From the NCBI GenBank assembly GCA_035631315.1, contig DASQIZ010000109.1, forward strand, positions 62,001-126,000: 64,000 nt of DNA. Direction: 5' to 3'. Made by a program: the position numbers and the translations under genes. Positions 17,133-25,112 of the stretch are shown here, piece by piece. The notes beneath the pieces are model-generated. The model was not told the DNA's origin. It searched no databases and worked only from the letters and a program-made list of their open reading frames with translations. The stretch's first letter is position 1, and the number at the start of each line of letters is the position of its first letter. The stretch comes from 40CM-2-70-7 sp035631315 (lineage in GTDB: Bacteria; Gemmatimonadota; Gemmatimonadetes; Gemmatimonadales; GWC2-71-9).

Positions 17133-18292
17133 TGACGACCGCTCAAACGGCCAACCGCACGCACTCGTTCACCGAGTCCGTCATTCGTGGGATGACCCGG
17201 CTCGCCAACGAGCATGGAGCCATCAACCTCGCGCAGGGCTTCCCGAATTTCCCCGCCCCCGACGTCCTGAAGGAAGCGGCAGCCAAGGCGATCCGCGACG
17301 ACATCAATCAATACGCCATCACCTGGGGCGCCAAGCGCCTGCGGAACGCCCTCGCCGCCAAGTACGCGGCCTGGTACCAGCTCGACGTCGACCCCGAGAC
17401 CGATGTCACCGTGACCTGCGGAGCCACCGAAGCGATGGCCTCGGCGCTCCTGGCCCTGATCAACCCGGGCGACGAAGTGATCGTCTTCGAGCCCTTCTAC
17501 GAGAACTACGGCCCCGACGCCATTCTCTGTGGGGCCGTGCCGGTGTACGTCCCCCTGCTCGCCGGCCAGCCCCTCGACCTCGACCGCCTCAAGGCGGCGT
17601 TCTCGCCCCGCACGCGCGCCGTCGTGATCTGCACACCGAACAATCCCACCGGGCGGGTGCTCTCGCGGGCCGAGCTCGAAGCGATCGCCGAGTTGTGCAA
17701 GACGCATGATGCGTGGGCGGTGACGGACGAGATCTACGAGCACATCTACTACGAAGGCACGCACATCCCCATCGCGACCCTCGACGGCATGAAGAGCCGC
17801 ACGATCACGGTGAGCGGAGCGTCCAAGACCTACTCGATCACGGGCTGGCGAATCGGAACCATCGTGGCGCCGCGACAGGCGACCGACGCGATCCGAAAGG
17901 TCCACGATTTTCTCACGGTGGGTGCGCCCGCGCCGCTGCAGGAAGGGGTCGCGGTCGCGATCGAGACCCTGGGGCGGGACTACTACGAGAAGCTGTCGCA
18001 GGAATATCGGGCCCGGCGGGACTTGCTCTGCGGCGCGCTCATGGAAGCGGGATTCACATGCACGCCGCCCGAGGGGGCGTACTACGTACTCGCGGACTTC
18101 TCCGCCCTGTCCAACTTGCCCGATGACGAATTCGCCAAGCGCCTGACGGCCGAACATGGAGTAGCGCCGGTGCCGGGGTCGAGCTTCTACTCGAAGCCCG
18201 AGATGGGGCGGAAGGAGGTGCGGTTCGCGTTCTGTAAGACCGACGACATGCTCCGGGAAGCAGCCACGCGACTCAAGAAACTGAAAGACTAG
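17132..18292 (+). CDS. PLP-dependent class I/II aminotransferase
   Basis: The 386-residue protein is a fold-type I aminotransferase. It shows INLAQGFPNF near residue 31, the NPTG motif at 171-174, D199 in AVTDEIYEH, the PLP-binding lysine K232 in SGASKTYSITGWR, and R240 for the substrate carboxylate. The QGFP-F opening resembles kynurenine/glutamine transaminase and methionine aminotransferase (YbdL) relatives. Start is GTG overlapping the TAG of the acyl-CoA dehydrogenase, so the two are co-translated; a joint role in branched-chain or aromatic amino-acid breakdown is possible but not shown. Its stop shares a CTAG with the convergent kinase. Confidence 0.9.
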   Translation: MTTAQTANRTHSFTESVIRGMTRLANEHGAINLAQGFPNFPAPDVLKEAAAKAIRDDINQYAITWGAKRLRNALAAKYAAWYQLDVDPETDVTVTCGATEAMASALLALINPGDEVIVFEPFYENYGPDAILCGAVPVYVPLLAGQPLDLDRLKAAFSPRTRAVVICTPNNPTGRVLSRAELEAIAELCKTHDAWAVTDEIYEHIYYEGTHIPIATLDGMKSRTITVSGASKTYSITGWRIGTIVAPRQATDAIRKVHDFLTVGAPAPLQEGVAVAIETLGRDYYEKLSQEYRARRDLLCGALMEAGFTCTPPEGAYYVLADFSALSNLPDDEFAKRLTAEHGVAPVPGSSFYSKPEMGRKEVRFAFCKTDDMLREAATRLKKLKD

Positions 18293-20172
18293 ACCGCGTC
18301 CAGTTCCTTCCGCGCTTCCAGCAACCGATCCACCTCCGCCGCGACCTCCCGCGCCAATCCGAGATCGGTCGTCAGGCTCTCCACCGACCCCGTTCCGGCA
18401 TGCAAGCGCAACAAGCTGAGCCGAATCGACTCGAGCGCGGCAACGGCGTCGGCATGCCGACGCTCGACCAACCCCCGCTCGGTCTCCAGCGCGCCTCGCA
18501 TCTGGGAGCGTCGCTCGGCCATCGCGTCAGAGGCCTCCGGTACGGGCGTGTCTCCCGCCAGTGCATCCTGAAGCTCATCGAGACGGGCGCGCATGCGTTG
18601 CGCGTCGGTCTCGAGCCGGTGCAGCGCTTCGGGAAGCTCCTTGAGCCGGTTACGCGTGGCTTTCGGCAGCGAGTCGAACAGCTGCTCGGCGGCGAGGGAG
18701 AGCGCCAGCTCGGTGGCTCGATGCGTGCCCGCGGCGGGAATGGCCCGGCGCCCTACAAAGGGGCGAGCGACAGCGAAGAACGCTCTTCCAATCGGGCCCC
18801 GCCACACCCACGACCAGATCTTGGTGTCAAGGTCGACACGACGATTGAGCCGCGTCAGGTAGAGGAAGCCGCTCACAATCGAGCTGATCATCGAGTACCC
18901 GAAGAAGGCGGACGCGGTCCCCGCCAAGAGCGACGTGCCACCCATGAAGCCGGACACGACGGCGGTTCCCACGCTCCCGGCGGCGATCAGGCCGGTGATC
19001 CGTTCGTAGAGTGAAGCTCGCCTTCCATACTCGAACACCCGCTCATCGAGGCCCTGTTCCAGCTCGGTCTGAAAAGCTGCTCGCAGGTCCTTCGGGTCGA
19101 ATCCCGACGCGAGATAGCCACGGGCCCGGTTGATCAGGATGAGTATCGGGCCCACACCGAACAACGCAGCGAACGTCGTCCAAAACGCCCGTACCCAGTG
19201 ATCCTGCGGCACCACATTGGCTACGACCGAAAGCGTGACGAAAGAGGCGAAGATGTAGGTGAAGCCACCGATGCCACCCAAACGAGCGCCGCGCTTGACG
19301 AAGACTCGAAGCGCGACCGGCAGCTCCTTATGCGCCTCGAGTACCTGGCCCAGGGACTCCGCGAAGTCTTCGCCCTTCTGAGGTCGTGCCTTGGGGTCTT
19401 TCGCCAGACAGCGCTCGAGCGCCCGGGCTAATCGCCTCGGGATGCCGGGCCCTTCGAGCAACGGGACCGGTGTCGCGATGTGTTGCGAGAGCAGAGCGGC
19501 GGCGCTCCCGCCCTGGAAGGGTCCCCGGCCCGACAGAACGAAGTAGCCCACGGCGCCGAGGGAGTAAATGTCCGCCCGCCCATCGACGCTGTCGCCCACC
19601 GCCTGCTCCGGACTCATGAACTCCGGTGTCCCAATCACTTCGCCCGGTCCCGTCGCACCGGTCTCACGCGTCACCCGCGCGATTCCGAAGTCGGTGACCA
19701 GTGCCCGACCCGAGCCCTCCAGCAGGATGTTCTCGGGCTTCACATCCCGGTGGATGACTCCCTGCGAGTGTGCGTACGCCAGCGCCCACGCCACTTCGCG
19801 GAGCAACCGCGTGGCCTCTCCCGGAGGCATCGGCCCGCGCGTCTCCACCCGTTGCGCCAGGGTTTCGCCGTCGATGAAGGCCATGGCGTAGAAGACGAAT
19901 CGATCCACTTCATCGACGGCGAAGATCGGGACGATGTTGGGATGGGAGAGCCGTGCCGCCATGCGGGCTTCGCGGAGAAAGCGGTCCTTGAGACCGGGAA
20001 CGGCCGCGAGCTCCGGCGGCAGCAGCTTGATGGCCACGAGGCGGTCGAGACGCACCTCGCGGGCGAGGTAGACCACGCCCATCCCGCCACGGCCGAGCTC
20101 CCGCTCGAGGGAGTACCGTCCGACCAGAGCTTCCTGGAACTCGAGAAACAGCCGATCGCCGGCGTCGCTCAT
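18289..20172 (-). CDS. Membrane-anchored Ser/Thr protein kinase
   Basis: The 627-residue protein has an N-terminal Hanks-type kinase domain: glycine loop GRGGMG at 27-32, K49 in VAIKLL, HRDVKPEN at 141-148 (catalytic D143), DFG at 161-163 and the GTPEFMSPEQ activation segment. About four hydrophobic segments follow between residues 295 and 440 (for example FTYIFASFVTLSVVANVV and ALFGVGPILILI). The C-terminal 150 residues are a charged coiled coil rich in E, R, L. The layout differs from PASTA kinases; the sensory part would be cytosolic or membrane-embedded. It lies 15 nt downstream of the OPT transporter gene with GGAG before its ATG, suggesting an operon. Confidence 0.9.
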   Translation of the reverse strand: MSDAGDRLFLEFQEALVGRYSLERELGRGGMGVVYLAREVRLDRLVAIKLLPPELAAVPGLKDRFLREARMAARLSHPNIVPIFAVDEVDRFVFYAMAFIDGETLAQRVETRGPMPPGEATRLLREVAWALAYAHSQGVIHRDVKPENILLEGSGRALVTDFGIARVTRETGATGPGEVIGTPEFMSPEQAVGDSVDGRADIYSLGAVGYFVLSGRGPFQGGSAAALLSQHIATPVPLLEGPGIPRRLARALERCLAKDPKARPQKGEDFAESLGQVLEAHKELPVALRVFVKRGARLGGIGGFTYIFASFVTLSVVANVVPQDHWVRAFWTTFAALFGVGPILILINRARGYLASGFDPKDLRAAFQTELEQGLDERVFEYGRRASLYERITGLIAAGSVGTAVVSGFMGGTSLLAGTASAFFGYSMISSIVSGFLYLTRLNRRVDLDTKIWSWVWRGPIGRAFFAVARPFVGRRAIPAAGTHRATELALSLAAEQLFDSLPKATRNRLKELPEALHRLETDAQRMRARLDELQDALAGDTPVPEASDAMAERRSQMRGALETERGLVERRHADAVAALESIRLSLLRLHAGTGSVESLTTDLGLAREVAAEVDRLLEARKELDAV

Positions 20173-20187
20173 GCTGCTCCGGGCACG

Positions 20188-22131
20188 CTAGGGCTTCGCG
20201 TGCTCCATGCGGGTAGCGGTGCGGTAGAGCCAGTACACAACGGCGGCGAGCAAGATGATACCGGGGAGCACCCCTTCGTGTTCACCCCGGAACGCCAGCA
20301 CGTCGGCGTTCGACGACATCACGATCGGGATCGCGAGAAGGATTCCCACCAGGGCCTCCCCCGTGATCAGTCCGGCGGCGAACAGCAGACCATTCCGCTC
20401 TCCCGTCGCATGCGCTTCGTCGGACGCGCCCGCGCGCTTGAGGAACCGGCTCGCGAGCCACGCGATCACACCGCCCAGGAAGATCGCGACGGAAAGCTGC
20501 AGGGGCAGGTAGATACCGATCGCGACCGCCAGGACCGGCGTACGGAACTGGGCCTGTCGGGCCTGGAGCCAGAGGTCGAAGCTGATCACCACCACTGCGA
20601 CCACCATCCCGATGCTGATCATGGTCCAGGGCAGGCCGCCATGGAACACGCCGCCCGCCACTGCGGCCATCAGCGTCGCCTGGGGTGCCGCGAGCGGATG
20701 CGGGTGATCGGGGGTGGGCACACCGATCCCGTACGCCTTCTGAATGAGCGTCAGTACCGGCGAGAGAACGAACGCGGCTGACACCGCACCGATGATCTGC
20801 ATGACCTGCTGCTTGTACGGCGTGGCGCCCACGATCCGGCCGGCCTTCAGGTCCTGGAGATTCTCTCCGCCGATCGCCGCGGCGCACGCGACCACCGCCC
20901 CGATGAATACGGCGGCGGCGGGACCCTTCGCGCTGCCGGCGCCGAGGAACGCGAGCAGGAGCAGCGCGGACGTGAGGATGGTCGCGATCGTGACACCCGA
21001 GATCGGGTTGTTGGAGGAGCCGACCAGGCCCGCCATGTACGCGGCGACCGTCGAGAAGAGGAATCCGGCGACGAGCATGATCACCGCCATCGCCGCCGCC
21101 ACCCACCAGATGCCGGTGAACGCATTGAAGATGAAGAAGAGGGGCACCGCGAGGACGATCAGGGCCATCCCCACCCAATGCATCGGGGTATCGCGATCGG
21201 TGCGGAGAATGCTGGTGCCACCCGACTTGGTATGGCGATACGCGGCCATGCCGGACCGAATGCCTTGCACCACGCTCTTCCGCACCTTGATCAGCGCCCA
21301 GATGCCGCCGATGATCATCGCGCCCACGCCGATGTACCGGGTCTGATTCTTCCAGAGCCCTGCGGCAAAATCGACCGCGGACACGGCTTCGGGATGCGCG
21401 GTGTGTGACGCCACCCACGGAATGGCGACGTACCAGTTCATCACGCCGCCGATGAAAATCAGGGCCGCCACGTTCAGCCCGACGATGAATCCGACGCCGA
21501 TCAGCGCCGGGGAGAGGTTCATCGCAAAGGCCGCCACCGAGCCGCCGACGTACTTCGCGCTGGTGATCGCCTCACCCCAGAGCTTGAACCCCGTCGCGCC
21601 GAGCTTGTAGAGCGCACCGGCGCCCGCCGCCGCGACAATGGTCCCGACCCCTGCCCCTCCCTTTTCACCGACCTTGAGCACCTCGGCGGTGGCCACGCCT
21701 TCCGGGAACTTGAGCGGATCTTCGATGATCAGCGCCCGGCGAAGGGGGATGGTGAAGAGTACCCCCAGCGCTCCGCCGATGGCGGCGATGATCGTGGTGG
21801 TCCAATAGTCGAACGTGGTCCACGTGCCGAGGATAAGGAGGGCCGGGAGCGTGAAGATGGCACCCGCCGCGAGCCCTTCTCCCGACGCCGCCGCCGTCTG
21901 GACGACGTTGTTCTCGAGGATGTTGTGCTCCCGGAACATCCGAAGCACGGCCATCGAAATGACGGCCGCCGGGATGGACGCGGACACCGTGATACCGGCG
22001 AAGAGCCCGAGGTACGCGTTGGCGCCAGCAAGGAGAAGCGAGAGCACGACGCCGAGGACCAGCGCCTTGAGGGTGAGCTCGGGCAGTGTGACCGACGCCG
22101 GGATGTAGGGGGACGAGTCTTGATCGGCCAC
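20188..22131 (-). CDS. OPT-family oligopeptide/metal-chelate transporter
   Basis: The protein of about 647 residues has roughly 15 membrane helices. It matches bacterial OPT transporters: GANAYLGLFAGITVSASIPAAVIS near the start, NNVVQTAAASGEGLAAG, and GENLQDLKAGRIVGATPYKQQ. OPT proteins import small peptides, or metal-siderophore chelates in some groups; the substrate is unknown. Start is uncertain. The longest frame begins with TTG at 22191, but a TTGACA-17-GACATT promoter overlaps that region, so I prefer the GTG at 22131. It is divergent from a cobalamin/iron-chelate-binding-like gene, which may hint at chelate uptake. The Ser/Thr kinase follows 15 nt later. Confidence 0.88.
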   Translation of the reverse strand: MADQDSSPYIPASVTLPELTLKALVLGVVLSLLLAGANAYLGLFAGITVSASIPAAVISMAVLRMFREHNILENNVVQTAAASGEGLAAGAIFTLPALLILGTWTTFDYWTTTIIAAIGGALGVLFTIPLRRALIIEDPLKFPEGVATAEVLKVGEKGGAGVGTIVAAAGAGALYKLGATGFKLWGEAITSAKYVGGSVAAFAMNLSPALIGVGFIVGLNVAALIFIGGVMNWYVAIPWVASHTAHPEAVSAVDFAAGLWKNQTRYIGVGAMIIGGIWALIKVRKSVVQGIRSGMAAYRHTKSGGTSILRTDRDTPMHWVGMALIVLAVPLFFIFNAFTGIWWVAAAMAVIMLVAGFLFSTVAAYMAGLVGSSNNPISGVTIATILTSALLLLAFLGAGSAKGPAAAVFIGAVVACAAAIGGENLQDLKAGRIVGATPYKQQVMQIIGAVSAAFVLSPVLTLIQKAYGIGVPTPDHPHPLAAPQATLMAAVAGGVFHGGLPWTMISIGMVVAVVVISFDLWLQARQAQFRTPVLAVAIGIYLPLQLSVAIFLGGVIAWLASRFLKRAGASDEAHATGERNGLLFAAGLITGEALVGILLAIPIVMSSNADVLAFRGEHEGVLPGIILLAAVVYWLYRTATRMEHAKP

Positions 22132-22158
22132 GGGTCCCGTCAGTGTTGGAGTTGCGCG

Positions 22159-22187
22159 AATGTCCCGCCCCCCAAGGGGACTGTCAA
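22159..22187 (-). promoter_or_regulatory. Promoter TTGACA-17-GACATT for the OPT gene
   Basis: On the minus strand a perfect TTGACA (22187-22182) lies 17 bp from GACATT (22164-22159). Transcription would begin near 22152, about 20 nt before the GTG at 22131, which excludes the upstream TTG start. Confidence 0.4.
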
Positions 22188-22198
22188 GCAAGTCCGCC

Positions 22199-22204
22199 TA
22201 TATT
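22199..22204 (+). promoter_or_regulatory. -10 TATATT for the binding-protein/CapA/M42 operon
   Basis: TATATT is followed by 6 nt and the ATG at 22211, so the mRNA would start at or beside the start codon. No Shine-Dalgarno is present. No good -35 is seen. Confidence 0.5.
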
Positions 22205-22210
22205 GGCCAG

Positions 22211-23065
22211 ATGGCCCATGCGCCCCGGGTCGTCTCGCTGCTCCCTGCCGCGACGGAGATCGTGTGCGCCGTGGGCGCCGGCTCCTGGCTGGTGGGCATA
22301 TCGCACGAATGCGACTACCCGGCCGAAGTGACCACCCTGCCCCGGGTCACCAGAAATATCCTCGATCCCTCGTTGCCCTCCGGCGCAATCGATGCCCGCG
22401 TCGCTGCCTCGAAACACGGGACACCTCTCGTCACGATCGACATCGATCTCCTCCGCTATCTCGAACCCGACATCATCTTGGGACAGTCTCTTTGTGACGT
22501 ATGCGCCGTCGGCGAGAACCTCATTGCGCAAGCGCTCCCGCACCTTTCGCAACGACCTGAAGTCGTCACACTGCATGCGCACACGCTGACCGAGGTGTTC
22601 GACGACATGCTGCGGGTGGCGAACGCAGTGGATCTGAAGAGCGAGGGAGAAGAGCTGGTGGCGGGACTGCAGTACCGTCTTCGGAACGTGCCACGTCCCA
22701 ATGTCCCCACTCCCCCACGCGTTTTAGTAGTGGAATGGACCGACCCTCCCTATGTCGCGGGGCATTGGGTGCCTGAGCTCATCGCAGCCGCCGGCGGCAC
22801 AGATGTCGGCGCAACGGCCGGCGCCCATTCCAGCGCCCGCCCCTGGAAGGATCTGGGAACCCTTGCGCCCGACGTGATTCTCGTCAGTTTGTGCGGCTTC
22901 GATGTGCCCAGAGCCAGGCGCGAAGTGTCGCAAGTGCGCGACCCCGATGGACGCGCGCTGCTCGGGGGCAGGACCATCTATCTCGACGGCAACGCATACA
23001 CCTCGCGCCCCGGCCCGCGGCTCGTGGACGCCGCGGAGCTGATCGCGCGACAGATTGGCGGATGA
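22211..23065 (+). CDS. BtuF-like cobalamin/iron-chelate-binding family protein without signal peptide
   Basis: The 284-residue protein begins APRVVSLLPAATEIVCAVGAG, the hallmark of the BtuF/FhuD periplasmic-binding fold, and continues with LVGISHECDYP and LEPDIILGQSLCDVCAV. The C-terminal lobe has VEWTDPPYVAGHWVPELI and GGTDVGA. No signal peptide or lipobox precedes the domain, so it looks cytosolic, as in a known subgroup of cobalamin-binding-like proteins. The ATG at 22211 is chosen because of the TATATT box 6 nt upstream. The linker around residues 160-170 is encoded by a C-rich repeat. The next gene starts within its stop (ATGA). Confidence 0.8.
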   Translation: MAHAPRVVSLLPAATEIVCAVGAGSWLVGISHECDYPAEVTTLPRVTRNILDPSLPSGAIDARVAASKHGTPLVTIDIDLLRYLEPDIILGQSLCDVCAVGENLIAQALPHLSQRPEVVTLHAHTLTEVFDDMLRVANAVDLKSEGEELVAGLQYRLRNVPRPNVPTPPRVLVVEWTDPPYVAGHWVPELIAAAGGTDVGATAGAHSSARPWKDLGTLAPDVILVSLCGFDVPRARREVSQVRDPDGRALLGGRTIYLDGNAYTSRPGPRLVDAAELIARQIGG

Positions 23066-24045
23066 CGATGCTGTTGCTGATTGGCGTTCTGCTGGCGCAG
23101 GCCCCCCACGCACCGCCCCGCGACTCGCTGCACATCCTCGCGGTGGGCGACATCAACCTTGGGCGCAAGCTGGCGAAAGACTACCTCGAAAAAGGGGACA
23201 CGCTGTACCCTTTCCGCGCGGTACTCGACACGTTCGCCACCGCCGACCTGCTCTTCGGAAATCTCGAGAGCCCGATCGCGCCCGACTCGCACACCGTAGA
23301 ATCGGAAGGGATCAAGTTCACGGCGCCCCTGCTCGCCGCGACGTCACTCGCGCGCGCAGGATTCACCATCGTCTCGACTGCCAACAACCACGCCTGGGAC
23401 GGCGGTGAGGGCGGCGTCCTGCAGACGATGAACCGGCTTTCGGAACGCGGAGTGCGGTTCGTCGGCTCAGGATACGGGCGGGACATGGCGGAGCAGCCCG
23501 TGATCATCGAGCGGCACGGGTGGCGGATCGGGTTCTTCGCGGTCACCCGCGCGTGGAATCCGGCGCCTGACGCCTTCTACTCGCACGAGGGATCCAAGTA
23601 CGTCGCGTGGGGAGATCCCACATGGCTGTATCCCGCGATTGCGGCGCTCAAGGCGAGCGGGATGGTGGACCTCGTGGTCGTCAGCGTCCACGGTGGCACG
23701 GAGTACCAGTCCGAGCCCAAGCCCTCGTACCAGCATTTCCTGGAGGGCCTCGCCGACGCGGGCGCCGACCTGGTCCTGGCTCATCATCCCCATGTCCTTC
23801 AGCCAGTGGTGTTTAGGCATGGGACGCCAATCGTGCAATCTCTCGGTAACTTCGTGTTCTCGCAGACGGAGCCTTGGACCCGTCTGAGTGCCATTCTCAG
23901 GATCACGGTCGCACCGAACCACCAGATGAAGGTCCGCGCCATCCCCGTGCGGGCCGGTTACCAGGTGACCTTTGTGGACGGGACCGCCGCGGACAGTGTT
24001 CGCGCACGGCTTCGAGTATCACTTTCGAACGGGACAACGCCCTGA
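23062..24045 (+). CDS. CapA-family (metallophosphatase-like) exported protein
   Basis: The 327-residue protein has a short hydrophobic start (MTMLLLIGVLLAQA) and the CapA/PgsA fold. Motifs are ILAVGDINLGRKLA, LLFGNLESPI, TANNHAWDGGEGG, VVSVHGGTEYQ and LAHHPHVLQPV, which are the metal-ligand blocks of a calcineurin-like phosphoesterase. CapA proteins are linked to poly-gamma-glutamate capsule anchoring, but most homologues are uncharacterised and no capB/capC genes are here. The ATG overlaps the upstream stop (ATGA) and the next gene overlaps its stop (TGATG), so it is the middle of a three-gene operon. Confidence 0.85.
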   Translation: MTMLLLIGVLLAQAPHAPPRDSLHILAVGDINLGRKLAKDYLEKGDTLYPFRAVLDTFATADLLFGNLESPIAPDSHTVESEGIKFTAPLLAATSLARAGFTIVSTANNHAWDGGEGGVLQTMNRLSERGVRFVGSGYGRDMAEQPVIIERHGWRIGFFAVTRAWNPAPDAFYSHEGSKYVAWGDPTWLYPAIAALKASGMVDLVVVSVHGGTEYQSEPKPSYQHFLEGLADAGADLVLAHHPHVLQPVVFRHGTPIVQSLGNFVFSQTEPWTRLSAILRITVAPNHQMKVRAIPVRAGYQVTFVDGTAADSVRARLRVSLSNGTTP

Positions 24046-25112
24046 TGACGCAATCCTCCGTCGGTTTCCTGAAGCGACTCCTCGATACGCCGGGGCCCTC
24101 CGGCTTCGAATCGGGACCGGCCCGCCTGTGGCGTGATGAAGTGAAGGCGTTCGCCGATCAGGTCGAGAGCGACGTGCGCGGCAACACCATCGCCGCCATC
24201 AACCCCAAAGGCCAGCCGCGGCTCATGTTCGCCGGGCATATCGACGAAATCGGCGTTCAGGTCACCCACATCGACGATGACGGGTACCTCTACTTCGCGG
24301 GAATCGGCGGGTGGGACCCGCAGGTGCTCGTCGGCCAGCGCATCACCCTCCTCGGCAAGAGCGGCCCCGTGCTCGGCGTGGTGGGCAAGAAGGCCATTCA
24401 TCTGATGAAGCCCGACGAGCGGGACAAGGTCTCCAAGATCACCGACCTCTGGATCGATATCGGAGCGGCGGGGCGGGAAGAGGCACAGGCGCGCGTCCGG
24501 GTCGGCGACGCCGGCGTGCTCGCCACCGACGTGAAGGAATTCCCGAACGGGCGCATCGTCTCCCGGAGCATCGACAACCGCATCGGGGCGTACGTGGTCG
24601 CCGAGGCGCTGCGGTTGCTCGCGCAGGACCGGCCGAAGCACGCGGCCGTCTTCGCGGTCGCGACCACGCAGGAGGAGATCGCGTGGACGGGCGGCGGCGC
24701 CAGGACCAGTGCCGTCACGCTCGACCCGCAGGTCGCGCTCGTGGTGGACGTGACCCACGCCACCGACTACCCGGGCGCGGAAAAGAAAACCGCCGGCGAT
24801 CACAAGCTCGGCGGCGGCGTAGTGCTCTCGCGGGGCTCCGCGACCAACCCCAAAGTCTTCGACCTGCTGGTCGACTGCGCGGAGGCGAACAAGATCCCGT
24901 TCACCCTCCAGGCGGCCCCGCACGACACCGGGACCGATGCCGATGCCATCTACAATGCGCATCGCGGCGTGGCGACCGGACTGGTGTCGGTGCCCAACCG
25001 CTATATGCACAGTCCCAACGAAATGGTGGCGATGACGGACCTGGAGCGGGCGGCGCAGCTTCTCGCGATCTTCGCGCGGAAGCTCACGAAGGAGACTAGC
25101 TTTTTGCCTTGA
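24045..25112 (+). CDS. M42-family metallo-aminopeptidase
   Basis: The 355-residue protein shows the dinuclear-metal residues of M42 (TET-type) aminopeptidases: MFAGHIDEIG (His), DNRIGAYV (bridging Asp), TTQEEIAWTGG (catalytic Glu pair), VVDVTHATDYPG (Asp), and the final His in PNRYMHSPNEM. It opens with LLDTPGPSGFE, typical of the family. These enzymes are cytosolic, self-compartmentalising exopeptidases that trim peptides. The start overlaps the CapA stop. Its 3' end overlaps the 3' end of the convergent HEAT-repeat gene by 17 nt. Confidence 0.92.
   Translation: MTQSSVGFLKRLLDTPGPSGFESGPARLWRDEVKAFADQVESDVRGNTIAAINPKGQPRLMFAGHIDEIGVQVTHIDDDGYLYFAGIGGWDPQVLVGQRITLLGKSGPVLGVVGKKAIHLMKPDERDKVSKITDLWIDIGAAGREEAQARVRVGDAGVLATDVKEFPNGRIVSRSIDNRIGAYVVAEALRLLAQDRPKHAAVFAVATTQEEIAWTGGGARTSAVTLDPQVALVVDVTHATDYPGAEKKTAGDHKLGGGVVLSRGSATNPKVFDLLVDCAEANKIPFTLQAAPHDTGTDADAIYNAHRGVATGLVSVPNRYMHSPNEMVAMTDLERAAQLLAIFARKLTKETSFLP

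Noticed and set aside
16295..18292. 665-residue reading of the aminotransferase frame fused to upstream sequence
   Set aside because: The first 279 residues are an out-of-frame reading of the acyl-CoA dehydrogenase. The GTG at 17132 in the TAGTG overlap starts the protein at the normal aminotransferase N-terminus.
22160..22210. N-terminal extension of the cobalamin-binding-like protein
   Set aside because: The extension lies upstream of the TATATT box and has no family match; the ATG at 22211 places the conserved RVVSLLPAATE at residue 6.
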